A stretch of 64,000 nt of DNA. Origin: Ktedonospora formicarum (GTDB lineage: Bacteria > Chloroflexota > Ktedonobacteria > Ktedonobacterales > Ktedonobacteraceae). Positions 9,155 to 18,522 of the stretch are shown here, in pieces. The stretch covers positions 1,736,001 to 1,800,000 of the forward strand of contig NZ_BNJF01000001.1 in the NCBI RefSeq assembly GCF_016587355.1, written 5' to 3'. The notes under the pieces are model-generated. The model did no database searches and was not told the origin of the DNA. It was given only the letters and a program-made list of their open reading frames with translations. The translations under genes were made by a program, and so were the position numbers. Numbering within the stretch: the stretch's first letter is position 1; each line of letters begins with the position of its first letter.

Positions 9155-10753
9155 GTGAATGCAAGACAAATCTGGCAGACCGCTATAGAACGCTTACAGG
9201 AACGGGTACAGCCAAATACCTTTACCACCTGGTTTCAGGGAACCTCGGCCTACTCCTTTCAAGACGGTGTCTTTGTCGTTGGAGTCTCTTCAACGTTCGC
9301 AAAGACGCACCTTGAGCGTCGTTTTACCAGTCTGATCCACTCCATTCTCACCGAGATTACTGGCATGGAGATCGAGGTGCAATTTATCGTGGCCCGCGAC
9401 CGCCCTGAGCCTAATGCTCCATCTGAACAGTTGTTCTCGTCACCTCGCCGTCTCTCACGCCTGAATAAGGCGCGCACGTCGCCCGCGCAACATGTTCGGC
9501 GCTTCGCAGAATCGGCGGCGGCTGTCGCTAAGAAATCAAAGGCGTCGCTCTCTTTCCAGACGCTCGGTATGGGCCAGAAACCAGGTACGCCTTCAGAAGA
9601 TTACCTGCTCTCGATTCCACCTCAGCATTCCCAACCAGAAGGCGATATCTTAGCACCTCCTATGGCGGGTCAGGCTAAGCCACACCCAACACCATCCGCT
9701 ATTACATTCGGTGCAGGCGGCCCCCTCAATCAACGTTACACCTTTGACGCCTTTATTGTTGGCAAATCAAACCAGCTGGCGCATGCTGCATCTCTTGCAG
9801 CCTCAGAGAATCCTGGCCGCATCTATAATCCTCTTTTTCTTTATGGAGGAGTGGGTCTGGGCAAGACCCATCTACTTCACGCCGTTGGACATGCAGGCGA
9901 GAGCAGAGGCCTGACCGTCCTCTATGTGACCTCAGAAAAGTTTACCAATGAGATCATTAATGCTATCCGCTATCAAAAGACAGAGGAGTTCCGCGCCAAG
10001 TATCGTCAGATTGATATCCTGCTCGTCGATGACATCCAGTTTATCGCTGGTAAGGAATCGACTGAGGAAGAATTCTTTCATACGTTCAACTCACTACACA
10101 ACGCTAATAAGCAGATAGTGGTCACCAGTGACCGCCCTCCCAAGGCAATTCATAGCCTGCAAGACCGCCTACGCTCACGTTTTGAGTGGGGCCTGCTAGC
10201 CGATGTTCAAGCCCCTGAGTATGAGCATCGACTCGCAATCCTGCGCTCAAAGACTGAGCTCCTCCATTTCGCGGTCCCCAACCCTGTTGTTGAGTATGTT
10301 GCTCGCCCAGAATGCAGTAGCGTGCGCGAACTGGAAGGAGCGCTCAACCGCGTTATCGCTTTCGCGACCTTGCGCAATGTTCCAATTACCGAGCAGCTGG
10401 CGGCTGATGCCCTGGCAAACATCTATAGTAATAAGAAGCCGGTAACAAGTGGCACCAAACTCAGCATCATAGAAGTCATCGATGGCGTCTGTCGATATTA
10501 TAATGTGGAATCTGAGCGTATCCGTGGCAAACAACGCGACCGCGATATCATGTGGCCACGTCAGGTAGCAATGTATCTGATGCGCGAAGAGACGACTGCC
10601 TCACTGCAACAGATTGGAGCAGAATTGGGAGGACGCGATCATACAACGGTTATGCATGGTTGGGAGAAAGTACAAGCTGAGATGCAGCATAATGATCGGG
10701 TTCGCCATGAAATCGCGACCGTTCTGGAATCACTTCAATCACGCTCTTATTAA
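9155..10753 (+). CDS. dnaA: Chromosomal replication initiator protein DnaA
   Basis: A 532-aa protein with all four DnaA domains. Domain I begins with RQIWQTAIERLQERVQPNTF. A linker spans 85-190. The AAA+ domain carries Walker A GGVGLGKTH near 230 and Walker B LLVDDIQF near 289. DNA-binding domain IV carries GGRDHTTVMHGW near 491. It opens oriC in an ATP-dependent way. GTG at 9155 is preferred: AGGAG ends 7 nt upstream, while the in-frame TTG at 9149 is too close to it. dnaN, recF and gyrB are absent on either side and no DnaA-box cluster was seen, so this may be a relocated or second copy. Confidence 0.93.
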   Translation: MNARQIWQTAIERLQERVQPNTFTTWFQGTSAYSFQDGVFVVGVSSTFAKTHLERRFTSLIHSILTEITGMEIEVQFIVARDRPEPNAPSEQLFSSPRRLSRLNKARTSPAQHVRRFAESAAAVAKKSKASLSFQTLGMGQKPGTPSEDYLLSIPPQHSQPEGDILAPPMAGQAKPHPTPSAITFGAGGPLNQRYTFDAFIVGKSNQLAHAASLAASENPGRIYNPLFLYGGVGLGKTHLLHAVGHAGESRGLTVLYVTSEKFTNEIINAIRYQKTEEFRAKYRQIDILLVDDIQFIAGKESTEEEFFHTFNSLHNANKQIVVTSDRPPKAIHSLQDRLRSRFEWGLLADVQAPEYEHRLAILRSKTELLHFAVPNPVVEYVARPECSSVRELEGALNRVIAFATLRNVPITEQLAADALANIYSNKKPVTSGTKLSIIEVIDGVCRYYNVESERIRGKQRDRDIMWPRQVAMYLMREETTASLQQIGAELGGRDHTTVMHGWEKVQAEMQHNDRVRHEIATVLESLQSRSY

Positions 10754-10947
10754 TTCTGACTTATCAGGGCAAGCCCATATCCTCCGTCATACTAGAGCTT
10801 CTTTGCATGATTCTCCTCTGTTGAATAAAGGCAATGAGTATTATAATAGTGAGTGCATCAAGCAAGTTGAGGCAAGGTGAACTCTACCTGATATACCTTG
10901 GTAGGTTCAGCGCATGGTCATGCTCACAGCAGGAGAAGAAGAAACTT

Positions 10948-11535
10948 ATGCAGCAACAACAGCAGCAACAGCCCGCCAGTTACGACCTACTGGCGGTCTT
11001 TGCAGACGAGGCTCAGGCCGACGGTGCCACCGCCAAATTACATAAAGAGGGCTTTGATAGCAATGAGGTATTCCAGCTCGAAGAAGGTTCCGTCGGCAGC
11101 GGACAATTCCGTGAGCATGGGCCGAATCAAGCCAGAAGCGACTATTTTCTGCGCACGCAAAAAGCGAAACCCAACCCGGTCTACATTGTGCTCTTCGCCG
11201 TTCTCTTTGGTATCATCCTGGGAGGGCTTGCCTTTATGCTTGGCTTCGCTGTCCCTGCGCTCCCTGAGCCGGTTACATTCCTTTTCGGCGCGCTTATAGG
11301 AGTGATTCTGGGTGCCATCGTCGGCTCCTTTACCAGGCGCAAGGTACGTGGTGCGATTGGGCAGGATGCCTCCAAATACAGTTCACAGAACCCGCGTAAG
11401 ACACAGGAGCATAGCCGCAATGTAGTAGCACTTCGTTTCCCCGACCCAGATAACATCAGCCGTAAATCACGCGCACGCGCGATCCTGATCAACAATGGAG
11501 GTAAGATTGATCGGAGTGTAGGCAAACGCAGTTAG
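10948..11535 (+). CDS. Two-TM membrane protein with an N-terminal stress-protein-like domain
   Basis: A 195-aa protein. A poly-Gln start is followed by YDLLAVFADEAQADGATAKLHKEGFDSNEV, cited here only as a region near residues 12-40; it resembles the small alpha/beta domain of general-stress proteins such as YflT/17M. Two hydrophobic Gly-rich helices lie near 82-104 and 112-132, then a basic soluble tail. ATG at 10948 is used because AGGAGAAG lies upstream; the longer frame back to 10834 has no ribosome site. It is monocistronic, ends in a good terminator, and has no known function. Confidence 0.7.
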   Translation: MQQQQQQQPASYDLLAVFADEAQADGATAKLHKEGFDSNEVFQLEEGSVGSGQFREHGPNQARSDYFLRTQKAKPNPVYIVLFAVLFGIILGGLAFMLGFAVPALPEPVTFLFGALIGVILGAIVGSFTRRKVRGAIGQDASKYSSQNPRKTQEHSRNVVALRFPDPDNISRKSRARAILINNGGKIDRSVGKRS

Positions 11536-11571
11536 AACTGCTTTCTGTGCCTACATCTACCTCCTCTTCTC

Positions 11572-11602
11572 TCCCGCCACCTCTTTGGCGGGATTTCTTT
11601 TT
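11572..11602 (+). terminator. Rho-independent terminator
   Basis: Stem TCCCGCCA (11572-11579) with TGGCGGGA (11586-11593), followed by a T-rich run to 11602. It ends the preceding membrane-protein gene. Confidence 0.9.
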
Positions 11603-11725
11603 ATCTCTTCCCAGTAAATAAAGGTGGCAAGACTAGTAAAATGAGCCTGACTTGGTTAAAATAGAATTTGGCAGTGCAAAGACAGATAAAGTTGAACAAT
11701 ACTTGCGGGAGTAGAGAAGCACGCA

Positions 11726-12034
11726 ATGTCACAGAAATTGGCCCCGACTCCAGGGCTAGAAATTAAGCCAAAGGAGATTGTTCGTGAGCGTACACGTTTG
11801 CTTCCTTTGTACAAGGTGATTCTCTATAACGATGACGTTAATGATATGTTTCATGTCGTTAATGCGTTACTAGAGACAGTCAATTCCTTGACGATGCAGG
11901 AAGCAACACAGATTATGCTTACAGCCCATCTCAACGGGAATGCTATCGTGATCGTTTGCCCATATGAACTGGCGGAGTTCTACCAAGAACGTCTTCTGCA
12001 CTTCGGGTTAACAGCAACGATAGAACCAGAATAG
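11726..12034 (+). CDS. clpS: ATP-dependent Clp protease adaptor ClpS
   Basis: A 102-aa protein matching the ClpS core: YKVILYNDDVNDMFHVV near residue 31, then AHLNGNAIVIVCPYELAE, and GLTATIEPE at the end. ClpS binds N-degron substrates and hands them to ClpA or ClpC. The NDD motif that binds the substrate amino terminus is intact. No clp ATPase gene lies nearby, so it is a free-standing gene, closed by a terminator. Confidence 0.93.
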   Translation: MSQKLAPTPGLEIKPKEIVRERTRLLPLYKVILYNDDVNDMFHVVNALLETVNSLTMQEATQIMLTAHLNGNAIVIVCPYELAEFYQERLLHFGLTATIEPE

Positions 12035-12043
12035 TACTATAGT

Positions 12044-12070
12044 AAGGCGGTCGCTTGACCGCCTTTTGTC
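12044..12070 (+). terminator. Terminator after clpS
   Basis: Stem AAGGCGGTC (12044-12052), tetraloop GCTT, GACCGCCTT (12057-12065), then TTTGTCTT. Confidence 0.9.
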
Positions 12071-12460
12071 TTGCGCCACACACACTATGAGAAAACCACC
12101 CATCATCATGAGCCCGATATGCCGCAAAGATCGGAGAAACTTGATCTTATGAGCGTGCGTATTAGTAGATGAAAGGAGATGAATCGTTCAGGTATCCCTC
12201 ATTAGCATTCAGGCATAGAAAACAAAGACGTTTAAGTATCATTGACTAACCCGCATTCTGGTACTACAATCCTGTAGGATGGAAAACCAGGCTGTCCAAT
12301 CGTCCCTTATTCGCCTATAGCCTCAGACAAAACCAACCTTCGAAAGAGGGCACGGCACCACTATCGTTGCCAGCGCTCAGGTTTTGAGAGACAAATGACG
12401 AATGTTCAGTCGGGAATTTATGATGCTGTTTTATCATGCTCCATCAGGAGGAGATCAATT
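12071..12460. other. Gene-free leader of the UspA-like gene
   Basis: About 390 bp without a gene. It holds one copy of the inverted-repeat element (12323-12392) and the strong ribosome site AGGAGGAG at 12446-12453. Otherwise nothing is recognisable. Confidence 0.5.
12323..12392. repeat. MITE-like intergenic element, copy 2
   Basis: Core AAAACCAACC...GAGGGCACGGC...GCGCTCAGGTTTT, clearly matching the copy at 28855. The outermost TIR bases have decayed (CAGACAAAACC against TCTCTCAAAACC). It ends about 70 bp before the UspA-like start codon. Confidence 0.6.
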
Positions 12461-12979
12461 ATGGTTCACTTATGGGGCTCCAAGGCCAAAGAAGAGACAG
12501 CGATGAGCAAATCAGCCCTCGGCGAGAGCGCCACTGGAGACGTTGCTGTCGTGCTCTGCGGTGATAAGCTGGATTCCAACCTAGTTTACCTGGGTTGCCA
12601 GATGGCAAAAGGAGCCAAACGTAAGGTCCATCTTGTGCATGTCATTGAAGTTCCACGTGCTTTACCCCTAAAAGCCGTGCTAACTGAAGAATCAGAGCGT
12701 GCCGACAAGCTGCTTATGGGTGCCTTAGCAATCGCTGAAAAGGTTGGTTGCCAGGCCGTCGCCGAAGTTGTGCAGGCCCGCGACGCGGGTCCAGCCATTG
12801 TTGATGAAGCGAAGGACCACAATTGCGCGCTAATTTTGATAGGATTGGTTCGCAACTGTCACAAGATCCAACCTGATCTTGGCAAGACAGTACCCTACGT
12901 GCTTTCCAACGCTCCATGCCGCGTCTGGCTTGTGCAGGATCCTGCCAACCAGCCACAACAACCGGCCATCGCACACTAA
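12461..12979 (+). CDS. Universal stress protein (UspA) family, degenerate nucleotide site
   Basis: A 172-aa alpha/beta protein. A first strand GDVAVVLCGDKLDSNLVYLG and KRKVHLVHVIEVP near residues 27-70 fit the UspA fold, as do CALILIGLVRN and the final strand CRVWLVQDP. In ATP-binding members the C-terminal motif is G-2x-G-9x-G(S/T). Here it reads GLVR..GKT, so the second Gly is missing and ATP binding is doubtful. ATG 12461 follows a near-perfect ribosome site with 7-nt spacing. No partner gene adjoins. Confidence 0.72.
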   Translation: MVHLWGSKAKEETAMSKSALGESATGDVAVVLCGDKLDSNLVYLGCQMAKGAKRKVHLVHVIEVPRALPLKAVLTEESERADKLLMGALAIAEKVGCQAVAEVVQARDAGPAIVDEAKDHNCALILIGLVRNCHKIQPDLGKTVPYVLSNAPCRVWLVQDPANQPQQPAIAH

Positions 12980-12988
12980 GCTTAAGGA

Positions 12989-13006
12989 GAGAGCCTTCCG
13001 GCTCTC
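12989..13006. terminator. Short hairpin after the UspA-like gene
   Basis: GAGAGCC-TTCC-GGCTCTC, 7 bp, 10 nt past the stop. The T-tract is poor, so termination here is tentative. A second perfect hairpin, CCACAAGT/ACTTGTGG, follows at 13043-13062. Confidence 0.45.
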
Positions 13007-13254
13007 CAACCTTCAAGCATGATAGAATACACTTGCATCTGACCACAAGTCACTACTTGTGGCTCTAGAATATCCTGTGCTCCTGAACAGACTTTCGTGT
13101 TACAATAAGAACAGAATACTCGTGTCTAGAATATCATGTCTTGCATTTGCCTGGGCAAAGCTCCCCCGAGTGATAAGCCCCATGGCAGATGTTCTTGACC
13201 GCAGGCCGTAGTCCATTCTTATTATTAGAACGTCTTCAGGAGAGATTACAGGCA

Positions 13255-13914
13255 ATGACTACAGACGCAAATACCCATCAACAACAACCACAACGTTCTC
13301 ATAGAGATTACTATACAGCTCTCCACCAGGCCGCAATTACTTTTACCTCCAGTCTTGAGCCCGAGCAGGTGCTTCAAAGCATCGTGACAAGCACATCCGA
13401 GGCCATGCAAATCGACGCCTGCACCCTCCGCCTACTCGATCGCCAGAGTGGTCAGCTATCTTTGAGCTGTGTGCATGGTCTCAGCGATAATTATCTCTCA
13501 AAAGGGCCCGTCAACCTTACACATAGCGCAATTGATAATGAGGCGATGTGTGGCACTCCCGTCTATGTGCCAGATGTGCGCAACGACACGCGCTTCCAAT
13601 ATCAGGAGGCAGCTAGACAAGAGGGGCTGGTCTCGGTACTCTGTGTACCTCTCGAAGTTCGAGGCGAAGCCATCGGTGTCATCCGCGTTTATACCAAACA
13701 ACCAACAACCTTTGCAGAAGATGACATTCAGTTCTTGACAGTCCTGGCTAGTCTGGCCGCGCTTTCCATTGAAAACTCGCGCCTCTACGAAAGCATGCGC
13801 AGTTCCTACAATAATGTAATGGGAGCGCTCTGGGGGACACAATCTCTTGTAGAGCCAACTGAGACAACAACGACCTTCGAAACGGTAGTTCGGTATCACG
13901 ATTACCAGGTCTGA
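13255..13914 (+). CDS. GAF-domain protein
   Basis: A 219-aa protein consisting of one GAF domain at about residues 20-180. It has the family pattern of a helix, LLDRQSGQLSL, SVLCVPLEVRGEAIGVIRVY and a closing DIQFLTVLASLAALSIENS helix. GAF domains bind cyclic nucleotides, haem or other small ligands. No catalytic or DNA-binding output follows, so it probably signals through a partner. The ATG at 13255 has AGGAGAG 10 nt upstream. Two copies of TCTAGAATATC lie in its leader (13064 and 13126). The gene ends inside a long hairpin shared with the convergent DUF711 gene. Confidence 0.8.
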   Translation: MTTDANTHQQQPQRSHRDYYTALHQAAITFTSSLEPEQVLQSIVTSTSEAMQIDACTLRLLDRQSGQLSLSCVHGLSDNYLSKGPVNLTHSAIDNEAMCGTPVYVPDVRNDTRFQYQEAARQEGLVSVLCVPLEVRGEAIGVIRVYTKQPTTFAEDDIQFLTVLASLAALSIENSRLYESMRSSYNNVMGALWGTQSLVEPTETTTTFETVVRYHDYQV

Positions 13915-13975
13915 TCTAAAGAAAAAAGAGATGCCAGGGCAAATAATCCTGGCATCTCTTTTTTCTTTAGATCAG
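13911..13975. terminator. 28-bp perfect hairpin shared by convergent genes
   Basis: Arms 13911-13938 and 13948-13975 are perfectly complementary around a 9-nt loop, with A/T runs giving a T-tract on both strands. The stop codon of the GAF gene lies in one arm and that of the DUF711 gene in the other. Confidence 0.92.
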
Positions 13976-15169
13976 GGTATTGATGAGATAAGGTGAGCTG
14001 AAAGCGGTCGCTTCTCCCGCTTGCTTACCTGGAACGGGGAAGAGACGAGCAGACAACGGTTTGCGCAGACGGAGCGCGAGAGTAGCGACGTCGAGGAGCA
14101 AGGCCGCAATCTCCTCTGTAGAGCAATCTCCAGGTAGGGGGATAGTATCTAGCCCAGTGCCACAGACAGTTGAGTAGAGTAGAAGCTGATGCGCATTTAT
14201 CCGCCGCTCAGCCCAGCGCTGTCCCAGAAGCGAATCTTCCAACACCGGTAGCATGAGCCCATTGTAACCACAAGTTGGTAGGTCTGTCCCCTTGATAGCT
14301 GCGGTCAGCGCTGCCGCCACCGCCAACGATCCAGGCGACCCCAGGGGACCATAACCACAAAGCTCCATCGCGCCCGCGATACTCGCCTCGCCCATAGGAG
14401 CAGGCGAAAGATCGATGCCCCCAAAACGGATGCAAAACTCATCGGCAAGGCTCTGTACCGCTGCAACGATAGGGCAAGACCGCTCCTGCAAAGCCTGACG
14501 TACCACCTCGCTCACTTGAGCAAGAGCAAGCGGCCCTGAGCTCTGCCCACGCATCCGCTGCAACGCCTGTGCCACGATCTCAACTCCTTGCAAACCAACA
14601 CTCAAGCTGCTCTCACCCTCATGATAAGCCGCTGGAAAGAAGGGGCTTCCAGGCTCCACACAGGCGAGCATCGCAAAGCGAAAGTTACCAAAACCGTCCT
14701 CGCTTTCGCGCGCCAGACGTTGGATAATGCGCGCTGTTGGCAGCGCGGCCTCAGCACGCAACCCATGCGCTGACGAGACCAGTTGAACCGTCGCACTTAT
14801 ACCAGGCGCTGGAAGAAGCAAGTCAGCAAGAATATCGAGCCGCTCCATTGGGAAGTCAGGTTTCACAACTTGCGCTGGACCAAGCGAACAATAGGTCAGG
14901 TTGTGATCATCCAGCATGCCCTGCAACTCCTGAACATACTGCTGTATTGCAGTCGCTGACCAATCCACGAGATCATCAAAAATAGGACGTGTTGAGATAC
15001 GCACAGTCTGCACCTCGTAGCCAGCCTCACTAAGACGAGTCTCAGCCGCACGCAGCCGTCTGCTTGCCTCCTGTATATGCGCAGTGGTAAGCGGATGTGG
15101 GTCAGAGAGCCCCAGCGTAATCGTTCGTATCGTTGGCGCTTGAGTAGATATATCGACAGATTCCACCAT
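13967..15169 (-). CDS. DUF711 (UPF0210) family protein
   Basis: A 400-aa protein of the DUF711/UPF0210 family. It shows the typical opening TIRTITLGLS near residue 15, the central GNFRFAMLACVEPGSPFFPAAYHEG region, and the Gly/Ala-rich segment FGGIDLSPAP...CGYGPLGSPGSLA. Structures of the family are glycyl-radical-enzyme-like folds without the radical site; no reaction is established. The start at MVESVDI has AGAGGAA upstream. It shares its terminal hairpin with the GAF gene, and is divergent from the Dna2-like gene with about 190 bp between. Confidence 0.82.
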   Translation of the reverse strand: MVESVDISTQAPTIRTITLGLSDPHPLTTAHIQEASRRLRAAETRLSEAGYEVQTVRISTRPIFDDLVDWSATAIQQYVQELQGMLDDHNLTYCSLGPAQVVKPDFPMERLDILADLLLPAPGISATVQLVSSAHGLRAEAALPTARIIQRLARESEDGFGNFRFAMLACVEPGSPFFPAAYHEGESSLSVGLQGVEIVAQALQRMRGQSSGPLALAQVSEVVRQALQERSCPIVAAVQSLADEFCIRFGGIDLSPAPMGEASIAGAMELCGYGPLGSPGSLAVAAALTAAIKGTDLPTCGYNGLMLPVLEDSLLGQRWAERRINAHQLLLYSTVCGTGLDTIPLPGDCSTEEIAALLLDVATLALRLRKPLSARLFPVPGKQAGEATAFSSPYLINTLI

Positions 15170-15357
15170 GAGCTTTCCTCTTTTCAGCATGATCAATGTA
15201 TGAGTAATAATAGGACTCTTCACAAAGCGTAAGAACTGGTCTCCGGTACGCTAAGCCGGTCGCTTCCACTATATCACGCCTCGCGAAGAATTGACGAAGG
15301 GCAAGCCCTGGCGTACACTGCCAGTAAGAATAAAATGCAGGAGAGGATGGCGCACAC

Positions 15358-18300
15358 ATGCCACAAATAGACGAACAGAGTGAGGCCCTGGTACAGCAAG
15401 CCGAATGCTTTCTTTGCGCCTTCGATCCCACACATACATGCACTCGCGTTGAGCTTGAAGGGGTTATTCTAGCGGCACAAGAGAGCCTGGTCAATGGCGA
15501 GCGTGTCGCCATCTTCGTCCTCGATACTGGGAGCACACAACTTGAGGTCCATCTGAATGATAGCTACTATCGGAGCCTCGTACGTGAATTACGTGCACGT
15601 TGGGAGATGGTAAGATCGCTCGCACTGCGCCTGCGTGTTTACCATCTTCCATTCGCACCCACTGAGATTATCTACAGCGATAAGACACGCGCCTGTTATC
15701 GTGGCAACTCCTATACGCTGGCAGTACTTGAGCCGGATACGCTGCTGAACATCACCGACCTCAATCAGGCGGAATATTGTCAGCGCCAACACCTCTTGCA
15801 ACGTCTGGCCCCCTCACCCGCCAATGCCGCAACCATCCGTGGTAATCTCGTCCATTATTGCTTTAAAGAACTGCTCAAAGAGCATGATCGAGGCAAGTTC
15901 GCGCCGGAATCCCCAGAGGCGGAATCACCCCTTTCCAGCTTACAACGCCATCTTGAACAGGCATTACAACTCAATGCTATCGACCTGGCATTGCTGGGAG
16001 TTTCGCCGCAGACGATGCATGAAGAGGTTCTCCCTCATCTAGAGAGTCTATCCCGCTGGTATGAGACAGAGCGCACGACGCTCTGGGACATGCCTGCCGC
16101 CTGGCAAGATGGAAACACACAGGACACAGCGTCAAATCAGGTGCGCGCTGAGACGTTCCTCCTCGCGCCTGAAATTGGTTTACGTGGGCGCCTCGACCTC
16201 TTCTGGCGTCAATCTGGACGTCAACGCTTACTCGAACTCAAAACCGGGGGAGCGAAGGGAGAGCTACCACGTAAAGAACATCGCTGGCAGGTCTATGGCT
16301 ATCACGCCCTGCTTATGGTTCGTCACGATTCGCAGATGCAAAAGGCTCTCGCGACGCTCCTTTATAGCGGAACACCACAGCACGCACAGGCATTCGGTGT
16401 TCCCGCCTCTATTCGCGAGATTCAACGCGTCAATGAGCGGCGCAATGTGCTTGTCCTCAGCAATACAACTGGCATCCCAACCACACCACCAGGACCCTCC
16501 CGCTGTAATCGCTGTTCTCTTCAGAGCCAATGCTACCACCTTTCAACGCTCCTCAACTGGCAGCTACCAGCGGTCGATCCAACTTCGGAAGAGCCTATCT
16601 TGACAGAGAGCGGAACGGAAAGAGAACGCCCCTGGCATTTCGATACCCAGGAAGATCGCGATTTCTTCGCGCGCTACTATCACCTGTTACAACTAGAGGG
16701 GCGAGAGGGCAGTCTCCAGCAAGCGCTTTTGTGGAAGACACCCGTCGAGGAGCGTCTGGCGCGAGGCACAGCCATTCGCGGACTAACACCACTAAGCAGC
16801 GCTGCGATTGAGAAAGATGGCTGGGAACAGAGGTTTCTCTGTGTGAATACCTCAGAACTGCGCGAGGGCGATGAGATCCTGTTGAGCGATGGTGATCCTA
16901 TTCGCGGCGAAGTTGTGAGTGGTACCATTCTCAAAATCAGTTCCGAGGAAGTCACCATCTGGACACGCGAACTAATTGCGCATCCTGACTTACTAGATCG
17001 CTATGATAACGATCTAGTGCATGTCCGCACGCTCCAAAACCTGATGCGCTGGCTACGCGTAGACCCACACCTACGAGATTTGGTTGCAGGAAAAGTACGC
17101 CCACGCTTCAAGCAGCAGGACTACACTCCGACAGCAGCACTGAATGCGGAACAGAATCAGGCCGTCGAGCGTGCTTTACAGATGCGTGATTATCTACTCA
17201 TTCATGGCCCTCCAGGCACAGGCAAAACCAGCGTAATCGCTGAAATCGTCAAGCGCTTAACCCAGCAGGGACAACGCGTCTTGCTGGCAGCCTTTACCAA
17301 TCAAGCAGTTGATAACGTCTTACTCCGCCTGGAGCGTGAGAGCTTTGATCATTATCTTCGCCTGGGGCATGATCGCAGTGTCAATGAACAGGTACGCTCG
17401 CATCTGCTAAAAGAATTAGCTGGGAAGACACTCGCGTCCGATGCAATACACTCGTTGCTTCATACCACGCCCGTTGTGGCCTCAACAACCGCTACCTGGT
17501 CATCAGATAGGTATCTTCCCGCCGGGATGCTGAAGCCCGAGGATGCGGTGAATGGACAGGTTGGGCTGGAATTTGATGTCGCGATCATTGACGAGGCTGG
17601 TCAACTCACGGTACCCGCGATTCTGGGCGCGCTCCGTTTCGCACGACGCTTCATTCTGGTAGGAGATGAGAAGCAACTCCCGCCTCTGGTTCTGAGCCAG
17701 GAGGCCGCGCTTCAAGGGCTTAGTACATCACTCTTCGAGCAATTAAAACGCATGGACGATGACTATACGCAAGACCAACCATTAGCGGTCAGCGCATGCG
17801 TTCCCTTGCTTACCCAGTACCGCATGAACAAGTGGATTTCGAACTTTGCCTCGACCGTCTTCTATGAGCGTAAACTGCTCGCTCATTCTTCAGTCGCCGA
17901 CCGCCAGCTAGAACTCGCGGGAATCGCACTGCCACGCCGTAACACCCAAAAAACTGAGGCAGCCTTCATAGCTGATGCCCTCAGACCACAACGGCCCCTG
18001 ATTTTTCTTGACGTGCCTCCGGAGGCCGAAACAGACGACCGAGCTCCCCGCGAAAAGGTCAGTGATCCCGAAGCGAGAACCATACGGGCTATCGTCAAGG
18101 GTTTACTGGCGCAGCAGATCGCGCCTGAACAGATCGGCATTATAGCCCCCTTCCGTGCCCAGGTTGCGAACATCCGCCGCCACCTCTTCAGCAGCGATCC
18201 CGCCGGTGGCTGGCAAGGCTTACCACCAGGGACGCCTCTCAGCGTAGATACGGTGGATCGCTTCCAGGGAGGTGAGCGCATGGTAATCATCATGTCCTTC

Positions 18301-18522
18301 GCGACCAGCCAGGAACCAGCCCTCAAGAGCCAGAGACGCGACTTCCTGACCAATCCACATCGCCTGAACGTGGCCTTGACGCGCGCGCAACGCAAACTCA
18401 TTCTAGTTGGCTCAGTATCCGCGCTCGAACAGCTTCCGCTCTTCAGCCGCTTGATTACCTACTGCCGAAGTATGAAGACGGTCTTTCCAACTGGCACTCA
18501 CGCTCTGACTCCTTCTTCCTGA
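15358..18522 (+). CDS. Dna2-like nuclease-helicase (Cas4/RecB nuclease plus SF1 helicase)
   Basis: A 1054-aa fusion. The N-terminal half is a Fe-S PD-(D/E)XK nuclease: GNLVHYCFKELL (catalytic His), LRGRLDLFW (Asp), LLELKTG (E-x-K), and four cysteines at C140, C382, C385 and C391, placed as in Cas4, AddB and eukaryotic Dna2. The C-terminal half is an SF1B helicase of the Upf1/Dna2 group: GPPGTGKT near 617, DEAGQ near 743, VGDEKQLPPLV, LTQYRMN, VDRFQGGE and VALTRAQRKL. Predicted role: processing DNA flaps or ends in replication and repair. It stands alone, with no CRISPR or recombination neighbours, and converges on the response regulator. Confidence 0.88.
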   Translation: MPQIDEQSEALVQQAECFLCAFDPTHTCTRVELEGVILAAQESLVNGERVAIFVLDTGSTQLEVHLNDSYYRSLVRELRARWEMVRSLALRLRVYHLPFAPTEIIYSDKTRACYRGNSYTLAVLEPDTLLNITDLNQAEYCQRQHLLQRLAPSPANAATIRGNLVHYCFKELLKEHDRGKFAPESPEAESPLSSLQRHLEQALQLNAIDLALLGVSPQTMHEEVLPHLESLSRWYETERTTLWDMPAAWQDGNTQDTASNQVRAETFLLAPEIGLRGRLDLFWRQSGRQRLLELKTGGAKGELPRKEHRWQVYGYHALLMVRHDSQMQKALATLLYSGTPQHAQAFGVPASIREIQRVNERRNVLVLSNTTGIPTTPPGPSRCNRCSLQSQCYHLSTLLNWQLPAVDPTSEEPILTESGTERERPWHFDTQEDRDFFARYYHLLQLEGREGSLQQALLWKTPVEERLARGTAIRGLTPLSSAAIEKDGWEQRFLCVNTSELREGDEILLSDGDPIRGEVVSGTILKISSEEVTIWTRELIAHPDLLDRYDNDLVHVRTLQNLMRWLRVDPHLRDLVAGKVRPRFKQQDYTPTAALNAEQNQAVERALQMRDYLLIHGPPGTGKTSVIAEIVKRLTQQGQRVLLAAFTNQAVDNVLLRLERESFDHYLRLGHDRSVNEQVRSHLLKELAGKTLASDAIHSLLHTTPVVASTTATWSSDRYLPAGMLKPEDAVNGQVGLEFDVAIIDEAGQLTVPAILGALRFARRFILVGDEKQLPPLVLSQEAALQGLSTSLFEQLKRMDDDYTQDQPLAVSACVPLLTQYRMNKWISNFASTVFYERKLLAHSSVADRQLELAGIALPRRNTQKTEAAFIADALRPQRPLIFLDVPPEAETDDRAPREKVSDPEARTIRAIVKGLLAQQIAPEQIGIIAPFRAQVANIRRHLFSSDPAGGWQGLPPGTPLSVDTVDRFQGGERMVIIMSFATSQEPALKSQRRDFLTNPHRLNVALTRAQRKLILVGSVSALEQLPLFSRLITYCRSMKTVFPTGTHALTPSS

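Noticed and set aside
15358..18522. Cas4 as evidence of a CRISPR locus
   Set aside because: No repeat-spacer array or other cas gene was found; the nuclease is fused to a helicase as in Dna2.
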